Part shown: positions 32,363 through 44,700 of the stretch, piece after piece
Layout of the letters: each line of letters opens with the position of its first letter
How positions within the stretch are numbered: the stretch's first letter is position 1
NCBI GenBank assembly: GCA_009801085.1
Contig: VNWV01000024.1
Location: 1 to 64,000 of the forward strand
DNA: 64,000 bases
Direction: 5' to 3'
From: Lasiodiplodia sp. COLG20
Taxonomy: Eukaryota > Ascomycota > Dothideomycetes > Botryosphaeriales > Botryosphaeriaceae
Position numbers and translations under genes: made by a program
The notes under the pieces: model-generated
The model's input: only the letters and a program-made list of their open reading frames with translations
Databases searched by the model: none
What the model was told of the DNA's origin: nothing

Positions 32363-35165
32363 GGAGGGATGAAGTGATGTTGACAAAAGCCGGACAAAAG
32401 GGTAAGCATGCATTATGCATTGGAGATGGGGTCTGTCACATTTAATCTTTTTTGGCGTCTCCGAGCATTTCGAGCGGATTCTCAGTTAGCATAGCGATTA
32501 CATAGCATGGGGCGGCGTTGGTTACTCAAATGCCTACTTCAAACTCAATTTTCGAACACTGTATCTAATCATTAGCCACCTCACTTATAAAGATGAAGGT
32601 CGGTAGTATACATTCTAACATGATGGTTTCCATCGTTGTTCGGACATGCTGTGTTCCGTCATTATCCCGCATCTTCTGGTAATCTTTTGGTCAAAAATAC
32701 ACACCTCCAAGACACATGCGAAGAGTGTGAACGACAATCCCGCAGTTCAACTCCGTCTCGACACAGCAGCGTCCTTTACCATGTGTGTCTCGCAATTGCA
32801 AGTTGTGGTGATGATGATCAATGGTGCAAGGAGCAACCGGGAAGCTTTAAGAAGCCTATGGATCTACCCAAAAGACGCATCACCTGCATGCGTTCGGCAC
32901 ATGCTATGCTAACACATGAGGAGCTATGATACACAGCTGATGCGACCTACGTGTGACGTGACCATAGCGGAGATGTGGATCAATGACTGGTCTGCTGTCC
33001 AGACAGGCACTTCCGATACGTTGTCTTTCCGCAATGCTGTCTTTAAAAACGAACATTCCCCGAAATATGCAAGAATAGTTTAGATCGTATTACTGAGCGC
33101 TAATTGCCTGCGATCTCAGCAATTATAAAAGAAAGGTCGCCAAGAAAACTGTTCGTTTTGCGAGCGGCTTGCTGAGTTTATTGGATTGTGAGCGGTTCCG
33201 TCTACATAAAGGAAGCTTATAGCTTTACTTGAGTAATTTTGATTTACGGCATTTCCTAGAGATGAAGAGGTTCATCATGTTCCAGAAGTGATGGACATCC
33301 CAATTCCCGTATGCTGTTGGCTACGACTGTACGGGGAATGGGTTTAAGATTGAAACGTGAGAAGCAAAGAATTAAACTTATAAAATGATATGAGAATACG
33401 AGTCGGTTTGCCAAAACAAATCGTGTGAAGGATGTCTCTCCGAGTTCCTGGGTGAGTCAACAACACCACCGTCTCTCATGCGAAAACATGTCCCAAGGGT
33501 GGTAAGTTGGATGGCAACAGGCGGAAGAAAATTTTGTACTATAACGTGAGACGAGGCGAGTGTTTCCCGCCCAAATATCGTATTATGCTCATACCGTTTC
33601 TACTACAGATACGGCATGGTTTTCGAAGTTCAATGTGGAAAAAGTTCCTCGGACTAGTGGGAGCAAGTAATACAGCTACAACCGTTCCGGTGATAGTTCC
33701 CTAAACATGTTAAAGCTGGAACATATACATCAAGTGTTTATGCTCTAAATGTTTTCTTAGTATTTCTCAGAACTCTGCGGCAAGGGTCTAAGATTTTGAA
33801 CCTTTTTCTTGTGGAGTATTGAGATTTTGAGGCAAATGGGCGCAAATCAGTTCGTCCATCTACAACTGGTATGGTCTTCAGGAGCACTACTACGAGTTAT
33901 TTCGGTATGACGATGAAATGAACAATGCTTTTAGTAATTCACAGTTCACTCACTTTCTTCATGGTGAGGAGCAGACGGTAAAGTGACGAAGATCTGAAGG
34001 AATTGTAATATGGACCATTATGAGATCCGATATATTAAAGTATCATCATATGCAAGGCACTTATCTTGGGCACTGTTATAAATTATTGCCTCCTCCATTT
34101 ATTCCACGAGAGAGACCGATCTTCGCGTAATGATGACCCTTGGTGCTGAAGTATGAATCATCGATAGTGATGCATTGAAGCTTAATGGGTCGTAATGGTC
34201 TTCTCGCTTTAATCGCTCATTGGAAATTGCTCTAAAATCCCCTAGTGGCCATGAGCGAGACCTCCAACGTAATTTAGGTGTTCTAAGGGCGATAATTAAT
34301 GCCGAAGGGACTGAAGGAATAAGTGTAAGCACATGTCATTCAATATCCATCGCGGGATTCGTAAAGACCATGGCATAAGCTTCGCATGTGTTGATCACTT
34401 GCCGGCGATACTTTGTAAGTGTTGACAACTGGGAAAATTCATGTGAAGCATGCATTGTTCTTTGGCAGTCCGAAATATAAAAACCCTCTCTTCACCTCTA
34501 GCCGAAGCAACATCTGCTATGTCAAGGCTTGTGCTTCCTGAATCTGGGAGCCCCTGGCGCTACTCAGTACTTTGGGCTGTGTTTTAGTGACTCAGATACT
34601 GTGTATGCCATGGTTGAATTGATAATTTTAGTGATATATCAAAAATAGGTATTCAAGTTGCCTTACATCATTGCGCTATGTTGGTGAATGGCCATATGAT
34701 CATGATGTAATAGATTATCCTGCCATGTTCGACAGTGCATGAGATAAAATAATTGTTGATGGGTGAAGGAAGACGGTCGAATCACCCAAATCAGAGAAGG
34801 AGAACAAGATGGAAGACGAGAAAATTGTTAGATTCAGGCATACTTTGAACATCAAAGAGAACTTGTACCGAGAGGAAGTATGAGCAAGAACTTGGACGAG
34901 TCAATTAACTCCGTAGAGCACACGAAGACGCCAGTGCCAACCAAAACTCGCGGTAAACACATCTTATCCGTAGATATATCTTATATTGTTACATTATTTT
35001 CCCATCTCTACAGGTATCTTTACAAAATCCCAGTCGACCATAAGCCGCCTACACGCCCCCAAGACCCGGATACCATGACCAGCCCAATATACAATAATGC
35101 CGCCCGTGTGAAAGAGAGGGGAGAGTGTGATTCGTGGGAGATTGCGATTAAATGCAAGGTTGCGA
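32363..35165. other. Gene-free, AT-richer island
   Basis: From about 33.0 to 35.0 kb the composition drops to about one third to 40 percent G+C by eye, against well over half in the neighbouring genes. No frame above about 110 residues and none with family resemblance. It may be a decayed, possibly RIP-mutated, repeat, but I found no terminal repeats or transposase remnants I could name. Confidence 0.5.
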
Positions 35166-35760
35166 CTATGCGGCGGCCTTGGTCCTCAACTGTACGCCGT
35201 GCCAGGCCTTGATCTCGTCTTTCAGGATCTCGTTGACCAGTTTGTGTTGTTTGATGACCGTCATGCCCTTGAACTTGGGGCTTTCGATATCGAGCGCGTA
35301 CATGGAACCGCAACCACCGCTGATGTCCTGGACCTACTCCACAGAAAAAAAATTATTAGCCCTTCGTTTCTCCTCACATCCATTCCCATATCCGAGAGGG
35401 AGGGCAGTGTGAGAGGGGGTAGGAGAGGGGTGAGGTTGGCATGATCCGACATACCTCCAAGCGCACAGGGTCTAGATTGTCCTTAATCTTATTGAAGACA
35501 TGCAGCTCGCCCTCAGACAGGTAATCCGGCGGCTCGGGCGCGGCGCTGCTCGACATGCAGCGGCGCGCTGCAGCAGGGCCTGGTGCGAAGGCTGCGGCGC
35601 GGGCAGCAGCTGGCCGTGGCGTCGGGGTCTTGTGCGAAAATAGCAGTTGGGTGTAGGAACGCGTCAGTGGAGTGTGGGCAGATGCTGCAGCAGCGGCGCA
35701 GCGGCGCGTGCTGAGGGCTGCGGAGGCGGCGATGCGCGAGGCGGCTCTTGAGGGCGCCAT
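35166..35760 (-). CDS. BOL3: BolA-like protein, mitochondrial (BOLA3 type)
   Basis: Mitochondrial BolA proteins help deliver [4Fe-4S] clusters to client enzymes such as lipoyl synthase, together with monothiol glutaredoxin and Nfu1. Exons 35760-35455 and 35333-35166 with a 121-bp intron give 157 residues. The first 75 residues are Arg/Ala/Ser-rich with few acids, as expected for a mitochondrial presequence. The BolA domain runs from SEGELHVFNKIKDNLDP across the splice junction to VQDISGGCGSMYALDIES and KGMTVIKQHKLVNEILKDEI. The GGCGSMY Cys and the QHK His are the usual cluster ligands of the BOLA3 branch. Ends with AWHGVQLRTKAAA. Confidence 0.9.
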
Positions 35761-38700
35761 TGAGAGTCTGCGGGGCGGTCAGAGAGGGGCGCGGGGGCAG
35801 CAAGGGAAGACGGTATCCGTACCTGGGAGAAGTTTGAGGTTTGCGGGAGAGTGAACGCTCGTCATGGACTCGTTGCGAGCACCGACATCACGGCCGGCCG
35901 ACCGACCGGGGTGGGTCAAAGCAGCCGGCCAATCGCCGCGCAGCCATTCCTCAGAGCCTCACCACCGACGTCCTTCGTAACCTTCGCCTCAGGAATCAGT
36001 ATCCCGCAACGTCGCGCAGCTCTCGCGAACAGCAGCTCGGCTTGCGGCATCGCAGCGCCACAGCCAGAGCGGCCGGAGCCATGTCTCGGATCAGCGCCGG
36101 GCGCGAGATGCGGGGTGGGTGTGCAGCGTGAGCTGACTGGCTGCAGGCCGCGCCGACGTCGCTCTCCCCCAGAGCAGCCGTCAAATAACTGCACGTCCGC
36201 GCGGAGGTACCTCCAAAGTACCCCTCCGTCACTACCCACCCTCCGCACGCCGCAACAAAAGGTACGTCCTCCGCAGCCGTCAAGGGTCCTTAGCCGCCAC
36301 GAGTCTGGATGAGCCGCTCCTCTCGACCTTAGGCTCCAGACCATCGACACCGCGATCCGCCTATCGCTTCCCCTGCCGTTTCGCGCTGTCACGCTTATCT
36401 CAAATGGAGATCCCCAGCGTCTCGTTGGGGCCGGACGAGCCGCCTGCCTGCAAGGGAGCCCTCTGCCTCTTGCGCCATCTCATGCCGCCTGCGATTGCAA
36501 AGCTTCAGTCGCGGAGATTGCAAGCTGCACGCAATGCGAGTGTAAAGCCGCCCCGACCGTCGCCCGAGCCGCTGACGGGCGGGCGCTGCTGATCCCTGCG
36601 CGCGCAGCAGGAGGGGTGGGTGGTTGAGTTTTGTCGACGCAATCCCGCGCAACCCAACCACCCCAGAGGTTCGCTTGACGCCTCAAGGGTCTTCATCTTG
36701 CTTGCGGGAGGAGGCGTGCAGCCACCCTCCTGTCAATGCTCGAAGCGGCGAAGATAAGCACCCTCTACGCGGGGTTGCATGCTTGGGGGCAGGGGCGTAC
36801 TGTTTGCGGCGCCATCTCGAGCTGGCCTCCTCATCAACAGTGGCAGCACTACCACAGCGGCGCCGCCGCTGCCGCTCTCGATCCGGACAGGGTTTTCTCG
36901 CAGCATGCACGCCAGCGGCATGGCGAGCCCCACAACACCAAAGCAAGCGCGGCATAAGCATCACCACCACAATGGCTGACGGCTCGACGCGTACGAGCCC
37001 CACAGCACCCTTACTCTTTACCCTCCATCTGCACTCCAGACACTCGTCCCGCACTATCGAAACGGGTCCACAATTCGTCCCTCTCACCAAGCCGCATCAT
37101 GCACTCCACACAGGACATGCGTTGGTGGTGGCGGCGCAATTGCGTCTCGGCACCCCCGCCATGCATCGCCGGCTTTGTTGGGTAATCCTGCCTCACCACG
37201 GAATTATACGAGCGGCAGACGGGGTTGGGCTTCCGAGTTTCGGGAGTCGTAGTCAGCCTTCGGGAAGCCAACGCGAGTGAGCAGTGGCAGTCTGCACAGC
37301 AACTCGAAACTGACACTTGGCAAATTACTGTTGCATTGCTGCTCTCACGCCACGGACGAGGGCCGAGGGTCTGGAGGTCATGTCTTTTGGACCCTGCATG
37401 TGAAGTGTAGTCTGAGAAGCAGCGAGAACCACCGAGCACAAGACTCTCGTGCGCACATCTGACATGCACTGCCCGTGCAACCTGCGTCTTTGCCAACGCC
37501 CCCATACATCAAGGGCGCCTATCTAGACCAAGTCGTCTCCAAGCAGCGGCCAATTACCCGTCGAATGCAGGTGGCAAGCTTTTCATCCGGCTGGGGGGTT
37601 GCAGCATGCAGGCAGGGTCCAGTCACTCTTGCGTCGTGGAGAGAGAGGGCTTACCAATCATTGGCCTGGAGTTGCGTGGGAGGGGTGGTGTGGTGGCTAA
37701 CTAACAAGGTGCTAGCAAAGTCAGCGTCTGCCCAGACATCCCACAATCCACTCCCCCGCCTTCCCGTCTAGTTTCCGTTGAGGTGAGTCGATTCGGACAG
37801 CCCCGACTGACTGAGCTGGGAATAACAGGGAGTGATGATGGGATCATGTCCGCTCAGTCCACGCGACACCTTTTGATCGCAAACGTTGGCTTTTGCGTGG
37901 AGAACGCCGCCTGTTTGCGTGTTAGCATCATCCTCGTTAAGACTTGGCGACGCAGGCGTGGCTTTCCCTCCCCCCCAGGGTTGACGAACAGCAAGTCGAC
38001 GCCGGGGGAGAGGGAGAGAGGTTCGCAAGCTGCCACTTTTGTTGGTATCGGGAAGCTCAATGATGCCCGCTATCGCTTCATCGAGCATTATTATTAGCAG
38101 TTTGAATTTTTCGTTGTTTCCTTCCCGACCGGACAAACCACACGCCACAACGCGCCTTATCGGGGCGGCGACCCGGCTACCGAAAGCGACTTTTTTGACT
38201 TTGCGCTTCATGCAGAGCTAATTCCGTCAGTGCAACATCGAGGGGAGGAGTTCGCGACTCGAATCAATTAAGATCACCGGAAACGCCGATATAGGGTGTA
38301 TGTGTTTTATGTGGAGTTGCTTTGATCCTGCGGTTAGGTTTGTCGTTCCAGATCAGGGTCCGAAGATCTCTCTGTGCGTATAGGGGTCCCAGCGCCGCTT
38401 GCGTACTTTTTTTTTTTTTTCTCTTTTCCCTTTTTTCCTCTCTTCTGGTGCGGAACGAATGCCAGCGCGCCCTTTCCTGTCCCGGACCTTTCTGATTCTA
38501 AACGGCTTCCCTGCCACTTGTGTCATTGGCTCCGCTCTTGGGGCGGTTCGAAGCGGGATGGCGTGGCTGACCGGACGGAGGCACTAGTAATGCCAGACAG
38601 TGACGTGCGGGGCGGATTGGAGAACGACCGACCAGCGGACGGGGGAAAGACGACCGTGGGTGGGTGGGGCGGGGCGGATCTGGAGGGGGAAAAGAGGGAT

Positions 38701-41700
38701 TTTTGTCCACGGTTTACTGACGGAGGCACCCGTCTGGATTGTGGAGCCAATATGTGCTGGAGATATTTTGGCGGGCGGCTACTAGCGCGGCGGGAGGAAT
38801 GGTGGATGGTTGGATGGTGTGTGTGGAGAGTAGAGAGAGAGATAGACGGATGATGGAGACGGACGGCATTTCCACGGAAGGAAAGAGTGGTAGGTGGGCG
38901 GTGGTGCAAGGTGAGTAAGTGACTAATTGACTACTACTGCACTCCAACGCACACCGCTGCCCGCTATGTACTACGTGGTGGAGAGAGCGCGGGCGTTCTC
39001 TGTGGAGTGCGGAGCGTGTGGAGTGGGTGATGGCGGTAAGAGGCACCGCGGGTGCGATAAAGGTAGAGTGAGACGGGAGGATGAGTAGAGGTAAGTGGTT
39101 AGGTAAGAGGACGGCAGATGTGTTGAACGTGTCTATTTTCGTCGTCGTGGTTGTAGTGGCTCGCCTCTACCGCCGTTGGTACTTCAACTGCCTATTCCTC
39201 TGAGATACACCAGCGGATGGTCTCTTGGTGTCAGCACCTTATCTTGTCTTACGTACAACCTGTCTGGTAGGCCATCCTCTCTTTTCCCTTCGGCGTCCTC
39301 AGCTCTTTCTTCTCGGGACATTGGGATCTTAGCCGTCTACTTGCTTGCTGGGCATGGTCTGATCTCTGTTGTTTCTATGAGTCAAGGCGGCGGTAGTTTT
39401 ACGTTTTGGGTAACGCGAGGTGACTGGATCATCGGTGTTGAGTCTGGGGCAATCACTTGGACTTGCCACTCCGGATGGCGACGGGTGGTTACAGGAGCAC
39501 ACGGGGGCAATAGGAAAGGCGAATCGGCAACGGCCGGAAAGGTTGCTGATATTCAAGTAGAGAGGAATGACTATTTTCGAAACAGGACATGAGTAGTGAG
39601 GCGGTTGGAGAAGATAATGAAGAAAATTTGCGTGAGACTATTGCTGTTTCTGGCTAAATGGCATGATGTTGTGCAGCAGCAGCCTTTCCTACGAGCTCAG
39701 GTTGAACAAGATGCTATGTGTTTGAGCCAGCCACCTAGACGATGGGCTTGATCGGTTGGGGCGGATTCGAAATTGCGAGCGACATGTCTATGTGCTGTTG
39801 CTTGCGCAATTGACCGGTGCGCGTTGATGTTTTTCATTTTGCCACCGCCACACCGGCGGATATCGGGGGGTTGTTGTGTTCGCAGCGAGCATGAAGGAAG
39901 GAGGGAGTGGGGGCGTCCGTCTCCGTCCATCCGTCAGAAAGTCGAGTGGCTTGTTCTGCTGGCTGCGCGAAGACCCACAAGCTACCCCTTGCTCTCGGTT
40001 GAGGCGCGCAGCGGCGCGTCTCGCGATACGACAAGCGGCTTTGCCATCATGTAGCCACGGAATGAGGTCGCTGAAAGCCGGGGCTGGCAGGCGAAACGGG
40101 CAGCGGCAAGAACTTTTGAAGTCGTGGCCGCGACCAGGGTGCAGGCGCTAAGAGCGGGTCCCTTGTGTTGAGACGGACACCCAGCCTGGTGGGAGCAGGC
40201 GGCTTTGTTTACTGCTCTCGTTGTAGTTTGCATTCGCCCAAAAGACACGGGTTCGTATTTTTGATCCTTTTCAGATTGCTCCCGCGCATGCCTTTGCCAT
40301 CTCTCCACAGTCCCCTCTCCTGGGAGGCTCCCGTTCGCATTGGCTCCTGGTCTAGGCCTTTTTGTCGGTGTTGTTCGTGGTCTCTTGTCGGCGTTTGGAC
40401 TGCCCCATTCCCTGTCTGCCGGCATGTGAATTCCCAGCTCGGACCAGCTAACTACTATCACTATCTACCACCCGTTGATGCAGCAGTGCCTTCTCGTGGC
40501 GCATTCTACCACCTAGCGTGCTGCAGGGCGACTTGGCGTACCCACGAGCTTCCCGCGTTTACCTGCTTTGCTCGCGGCGCCCATCACTTGCTGCTCTGGT
40601 AGGACCCTGCATCGCGACCCTCCCGAGCGGACGCAGCGCCGCTGTTGTGATAGGGTGCTTGCGTGTGCGGCTTTGCGTCAGTTGGCGCCCAGCAGGCTAA
40701 TGGCAAACATGATGCTGTCGAAAGAAGAGTGTCTCCTGAGCACGACATCAGCATGCATCACCATCGCCGAACTTTGTTCATTCCAGATGAGCTGGCGTCA
40801 ACATGCGCATTCTGGCTTTTGCTCCGCCACTTGCAGGGCAAGATTGATCTGGGGAAGCGCAGGTGAATCGTGCTTGCGTGCTTGCTGTCCAGCCTTGCTG
40901 TCACCCCACGCCTTCAAACCCCAGCCCGTCGCCAATCTTCCGTCGCCACGATGACGAGACCAAGGTAAACCTGCATATATGCCAGCTCTTGGAATTTGCG
41001 GGGGAAGAATGAGGGGGAGCGAGATGGCAAGGCACGAAATGCCTACGTGCAGCGGCGATCATGATCGCTGCCCGCTCACCTAACAACCTCACTCGTCATA
41101 GCTGATGCAATCGTGCTGTTTTCGGTCGCGAACGAAAGCACGCCGCTCGCGGACCCTGCGTCTCCATCTTGCGCCTCGCCGTCGTCATGTTGATTGATTG
41201 TCTTTCTTTCTCCCGATCCCTGCTGCCATCTTGGTGCACTATGAGGTCAACACCGTGTAATATTGCTCGTGAGGCTCCAGCCGCACACGCGTAGCAGTGA
41301 AAGCCTTGCATGATGGAAGCAAGCATATCACAGTGACAGGCACAAGGAAAAGCATCTGTGCTGTTGTGTAATCTGCGGCGAAGTCAGCATCCAGCAGCCT
41401 ACAACACCCCAAGCATTAGGCCACCATCACTGCGACTATATGAAGCGCTGGGATGCTGTACCTTGCGCATATGCGGATTGCATGATCTCGCTTCAATCTC
41501 GCCTGCCATGCAATCGTTAATCACACCGCAAGCCCGGCGTCTTGACTCTGTGGCTCGGAGTGTTTCTGCTGAGTTGTTGGGTGATGCAATCGCGCTGCTT
41601 CGGGACATCATATGCGAGAGAGCTGGCGATCGCTCGGCCGCGCTCGCTCTTGCGTATCACTTACTCACAGCCTTCGCGCCGAGGTCGGAGATTGTCAGTC

Positions 41701-44700
41701 TGCCTTGCCGCTCGCAGTCATGAAGATGCTTGTGATAGATGGTGATAGCCGCCTATCCGTGCCATCCGGCCTCCCCGGGCGGTGCAATTACTCTCTTGAG
41801 GATTGCCTCGGCCTTCCGAGCAATCGAGGGCTGGAAGCGACGGTGCTGTGGGGTGATCTGACCAAGAGGTTGATCATTCTCCAGGTAAAGGGACCCTGGA
41901 TTGCACGTTGCGGAGAATCCCTTCTTCGCCTCGACTGCTCGGGCAAAGCGAGGTTGCGAAACTTTCCGTTTTGGGAAGGATGGAATGATGTTCTCGAGTG
42001 CCGCAAAAAGCAGGGACCCGCTCGTCTTTCTCTGACCTCCACTGGACCCCTTGTGATACGCTGCGGCTCCGCTTGCGTGCCAGAGAAAGGCTTGTGACTA
42101 TCTTTTTTGTTCTGGTAAAATGATACGAGGACGGACGATCCCCGCATCATGCCATGTCCCTTACCGCTGCTGTCGGAAAGATGCGAGGGAGAGCCACAGA
42201 TAGTCGAGCAGCCGATGCACGTGGGTACGAACATGGCAGGCGAGTGGGAGAAAAGATAGGGCTGACAAAAATAACGGCCTTTTTTTTTCTTCGGACCACC
42301 GGAGCAGCATCCTTCCACTCGTACGAGCTCGGTTCGCGGGGCCAGCGTAGCCCGTGATTCCTTCTCGGTTGTTTGGTTGGAGCAGGCTTTCATGATAATA
42401 CATCGAACAAGGGAAGGGATACGTACTACCCTTCTACTCGCCGTCACTCTCGCTTGGCTGCTGAGCGTGACCGCAGTTTGCATTTTAGTTGGCTGAACAG
42501 GTGCATAATTGCATCATAAGCTGCTGCGCCGCAGAAGGCATTCCGGTGAGCCCATCTTGATGTACATTTGCGCACGGCGAAAGGGAGAGGCAGAATATCA
42601 TGAGACCGCGTAGGTGGCTACCATCAAGGTCAAGATAGATTAGTTAAGGGAGAGAAAGAAAAAAAAGGCAACGTGCTAAACGTGCAAGAATGAGACAGTA
42701 TTGCCATTTGAGCAGCCATTCGTCTACCTAAAATTAACGTGACTGTCCCCGCCATTGCTTATGATTGGATTGGAAGCGAAACGGGGATCGTGACTTGCAG
42801 CAAGCCACCCCATAACCGGTAGAACTCAGGCCCACGTATTGAAGCCTTAGGACCCAGGCATTCCATTTCGGGCATCACGATACGAGATTTAGGCCCTAAC
42901 CAAGATATGATATTCCGGACGTCGCCTACCAACTATTTTCTTACTGGTTGGATTCGTTGTGGCGTCTCAGAAAATGGTTCTCAATAATCAGCGCCGCGAA
43001 CCGCTCTACTATCGCCGGGTAGCTGAGAAGCGCTGCTACCATGGCTACATTTCCGTCGAGACTCTCTGTATCTGCTTCCCCTCCGGAACGCCGGTCGGAC
43101 ATATCGATCTCGCGATCGTTCGGCGAGTTAAGGCGTGCCTAGCAAAGGATTTTTCTGTCTCACTATACGAATGTAAGGCAGGGAGGGGCGGTGCAAGACG
43201 ATGAGGCACTAAAGCATCTGGTACGACGCGACTAGCTAAGCTTCTGCGAGGGAGTGCCTATACTCGTAGAAGAGGCTGGATGGGACGAGAGCGAGAGCAT
43301 GACGTCGATCTTCCCTCTCGCGGTTAAGGTCGATCTTGCTCAATCGTGATCTCGATAGACGGGGCGTCTCGCCTCTTTCGTGTCAACGAAAAAAAAAAGA
43401 CTGGGGAGCGTGGGGAAAGCAATAGCGAAACCTTCTTTTTTCCCCATCCTTGCACAAAAGAGTAAAGCGAGGACGGTTCCTAAAGCTTGTGCTGCACCTT
43501 CGGTCCCAGAATTTTTTGCCTTTCAGGTCCGCAATTCGGCTGGTGGAGAAAGCCAATTGTTGGTGAGTGATGTGATGATCCATCAAGCTGTTCAGTCAAA
43601 TCGGTGATCCCCCATGAAACACTGCTGCAACCACACAAGGCGCCCTGCATGACCGCACATCAATTGTACATGTGTATGTGGTACCCATTGTTTCCGTCAA
43701 AGGGAGATAAGGCACCCGTCTATCAGTTCCCACCTTTTAAGGTCAAGCGGTCAAATGATCAAAAGCAATACAGTAGGTAATTCGAAACCAAAGGAGATAG
43801 ATGGTTTGTTCAACAGTATGTATCCCTGCCATGGAAATGCGCGAGAGATTTCATTTTCCGAGCGGCCGGATCAGCCGCGATGGAGCTCTCACTCACACAG
43901 CATGGCATGACTCTCCATTCCGTGCAGTCCGAGTCTATCTTCCCCACTGCTCTTCTTGTCCTCACTTGCAGCAGCCACGCAACCCTCGCATCGGAAGGGC
44001 GGCTCGCGTCGGAACGCCCTACCCGCCCGGCCCAGCCGTTTGGTTGGGATTTGGTGCGCTGGAGGGAGGAGAGGGGCTGCCGTTGATGGTCACGCCTTTT
44101 TTCCTTCTGCGATGGTGTGGTGGTGCGGGAAGAGCGAGAGAAGCACGCGCGGAGTGCGGGATTGCCGAGCTGTGCCGCAGCGTGAATTGCGGGGGAAAAG
44201 TGCAGAAGCAGTATAGTGCATGCTATATCAAAAGTTACAATGGCTTAGTCCCAGGGGCTGACATGGCGTGCAATTAGGTTAAAGCCGAGGGTTAGTGTGG
44301 GGTCCTGGACAATGCGATGTCGCTGGAGACAGCGAGGAACGCGCGCGAGCCAGATGAGGCCTGGGCTGGGCTAGGCTCTGAGGTGTTGGAATGGGGGGGT
44401 GTTGCCGAATGCGGGGAGGATACGAAGGCAGAGGAAGAGAGGGGCTGCAGGGAACCAAAATGTGGGCGCGCGGCAGGTGCAAGAGTGGGCGCTGGTGTGG
44501 TGGTGGTGCGAGGCGGGGCTGCTCCCGCTCCTCCATCCTCGACCGCCCCTCTGTTTCGATTGGATCACGCACTCACATGAAGTTTCTCTGCTTCGAGGGG
44601 ATTCCTCCCTCGCAAAGGGCGCAGTATGCTGGTGGCGTGGTGGCACCATCGTGGGCGCCCGGGTCGACCGGCCGTCTACCGCCCGCGCGCCGCCTGCCAC

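Noticed and set aside
31364..32413. 349- and 301-residue minus-strand frames over the ASST C-terminus
   Set aside because: Pro/Ser/His-rich antisense of a Gly/Glu-rich tail; no domain and no splice structure.
33000..35000. Named transposon relic
   Set aside because: No terminal inverted repeats, target-site duplication or transposase motif could be recognised.
36624..37280. 218-residue plus-strand frame
   Set aside because: Low-complexity Ser/Arg/His composition with a competing antisense frame and no recognised motif.
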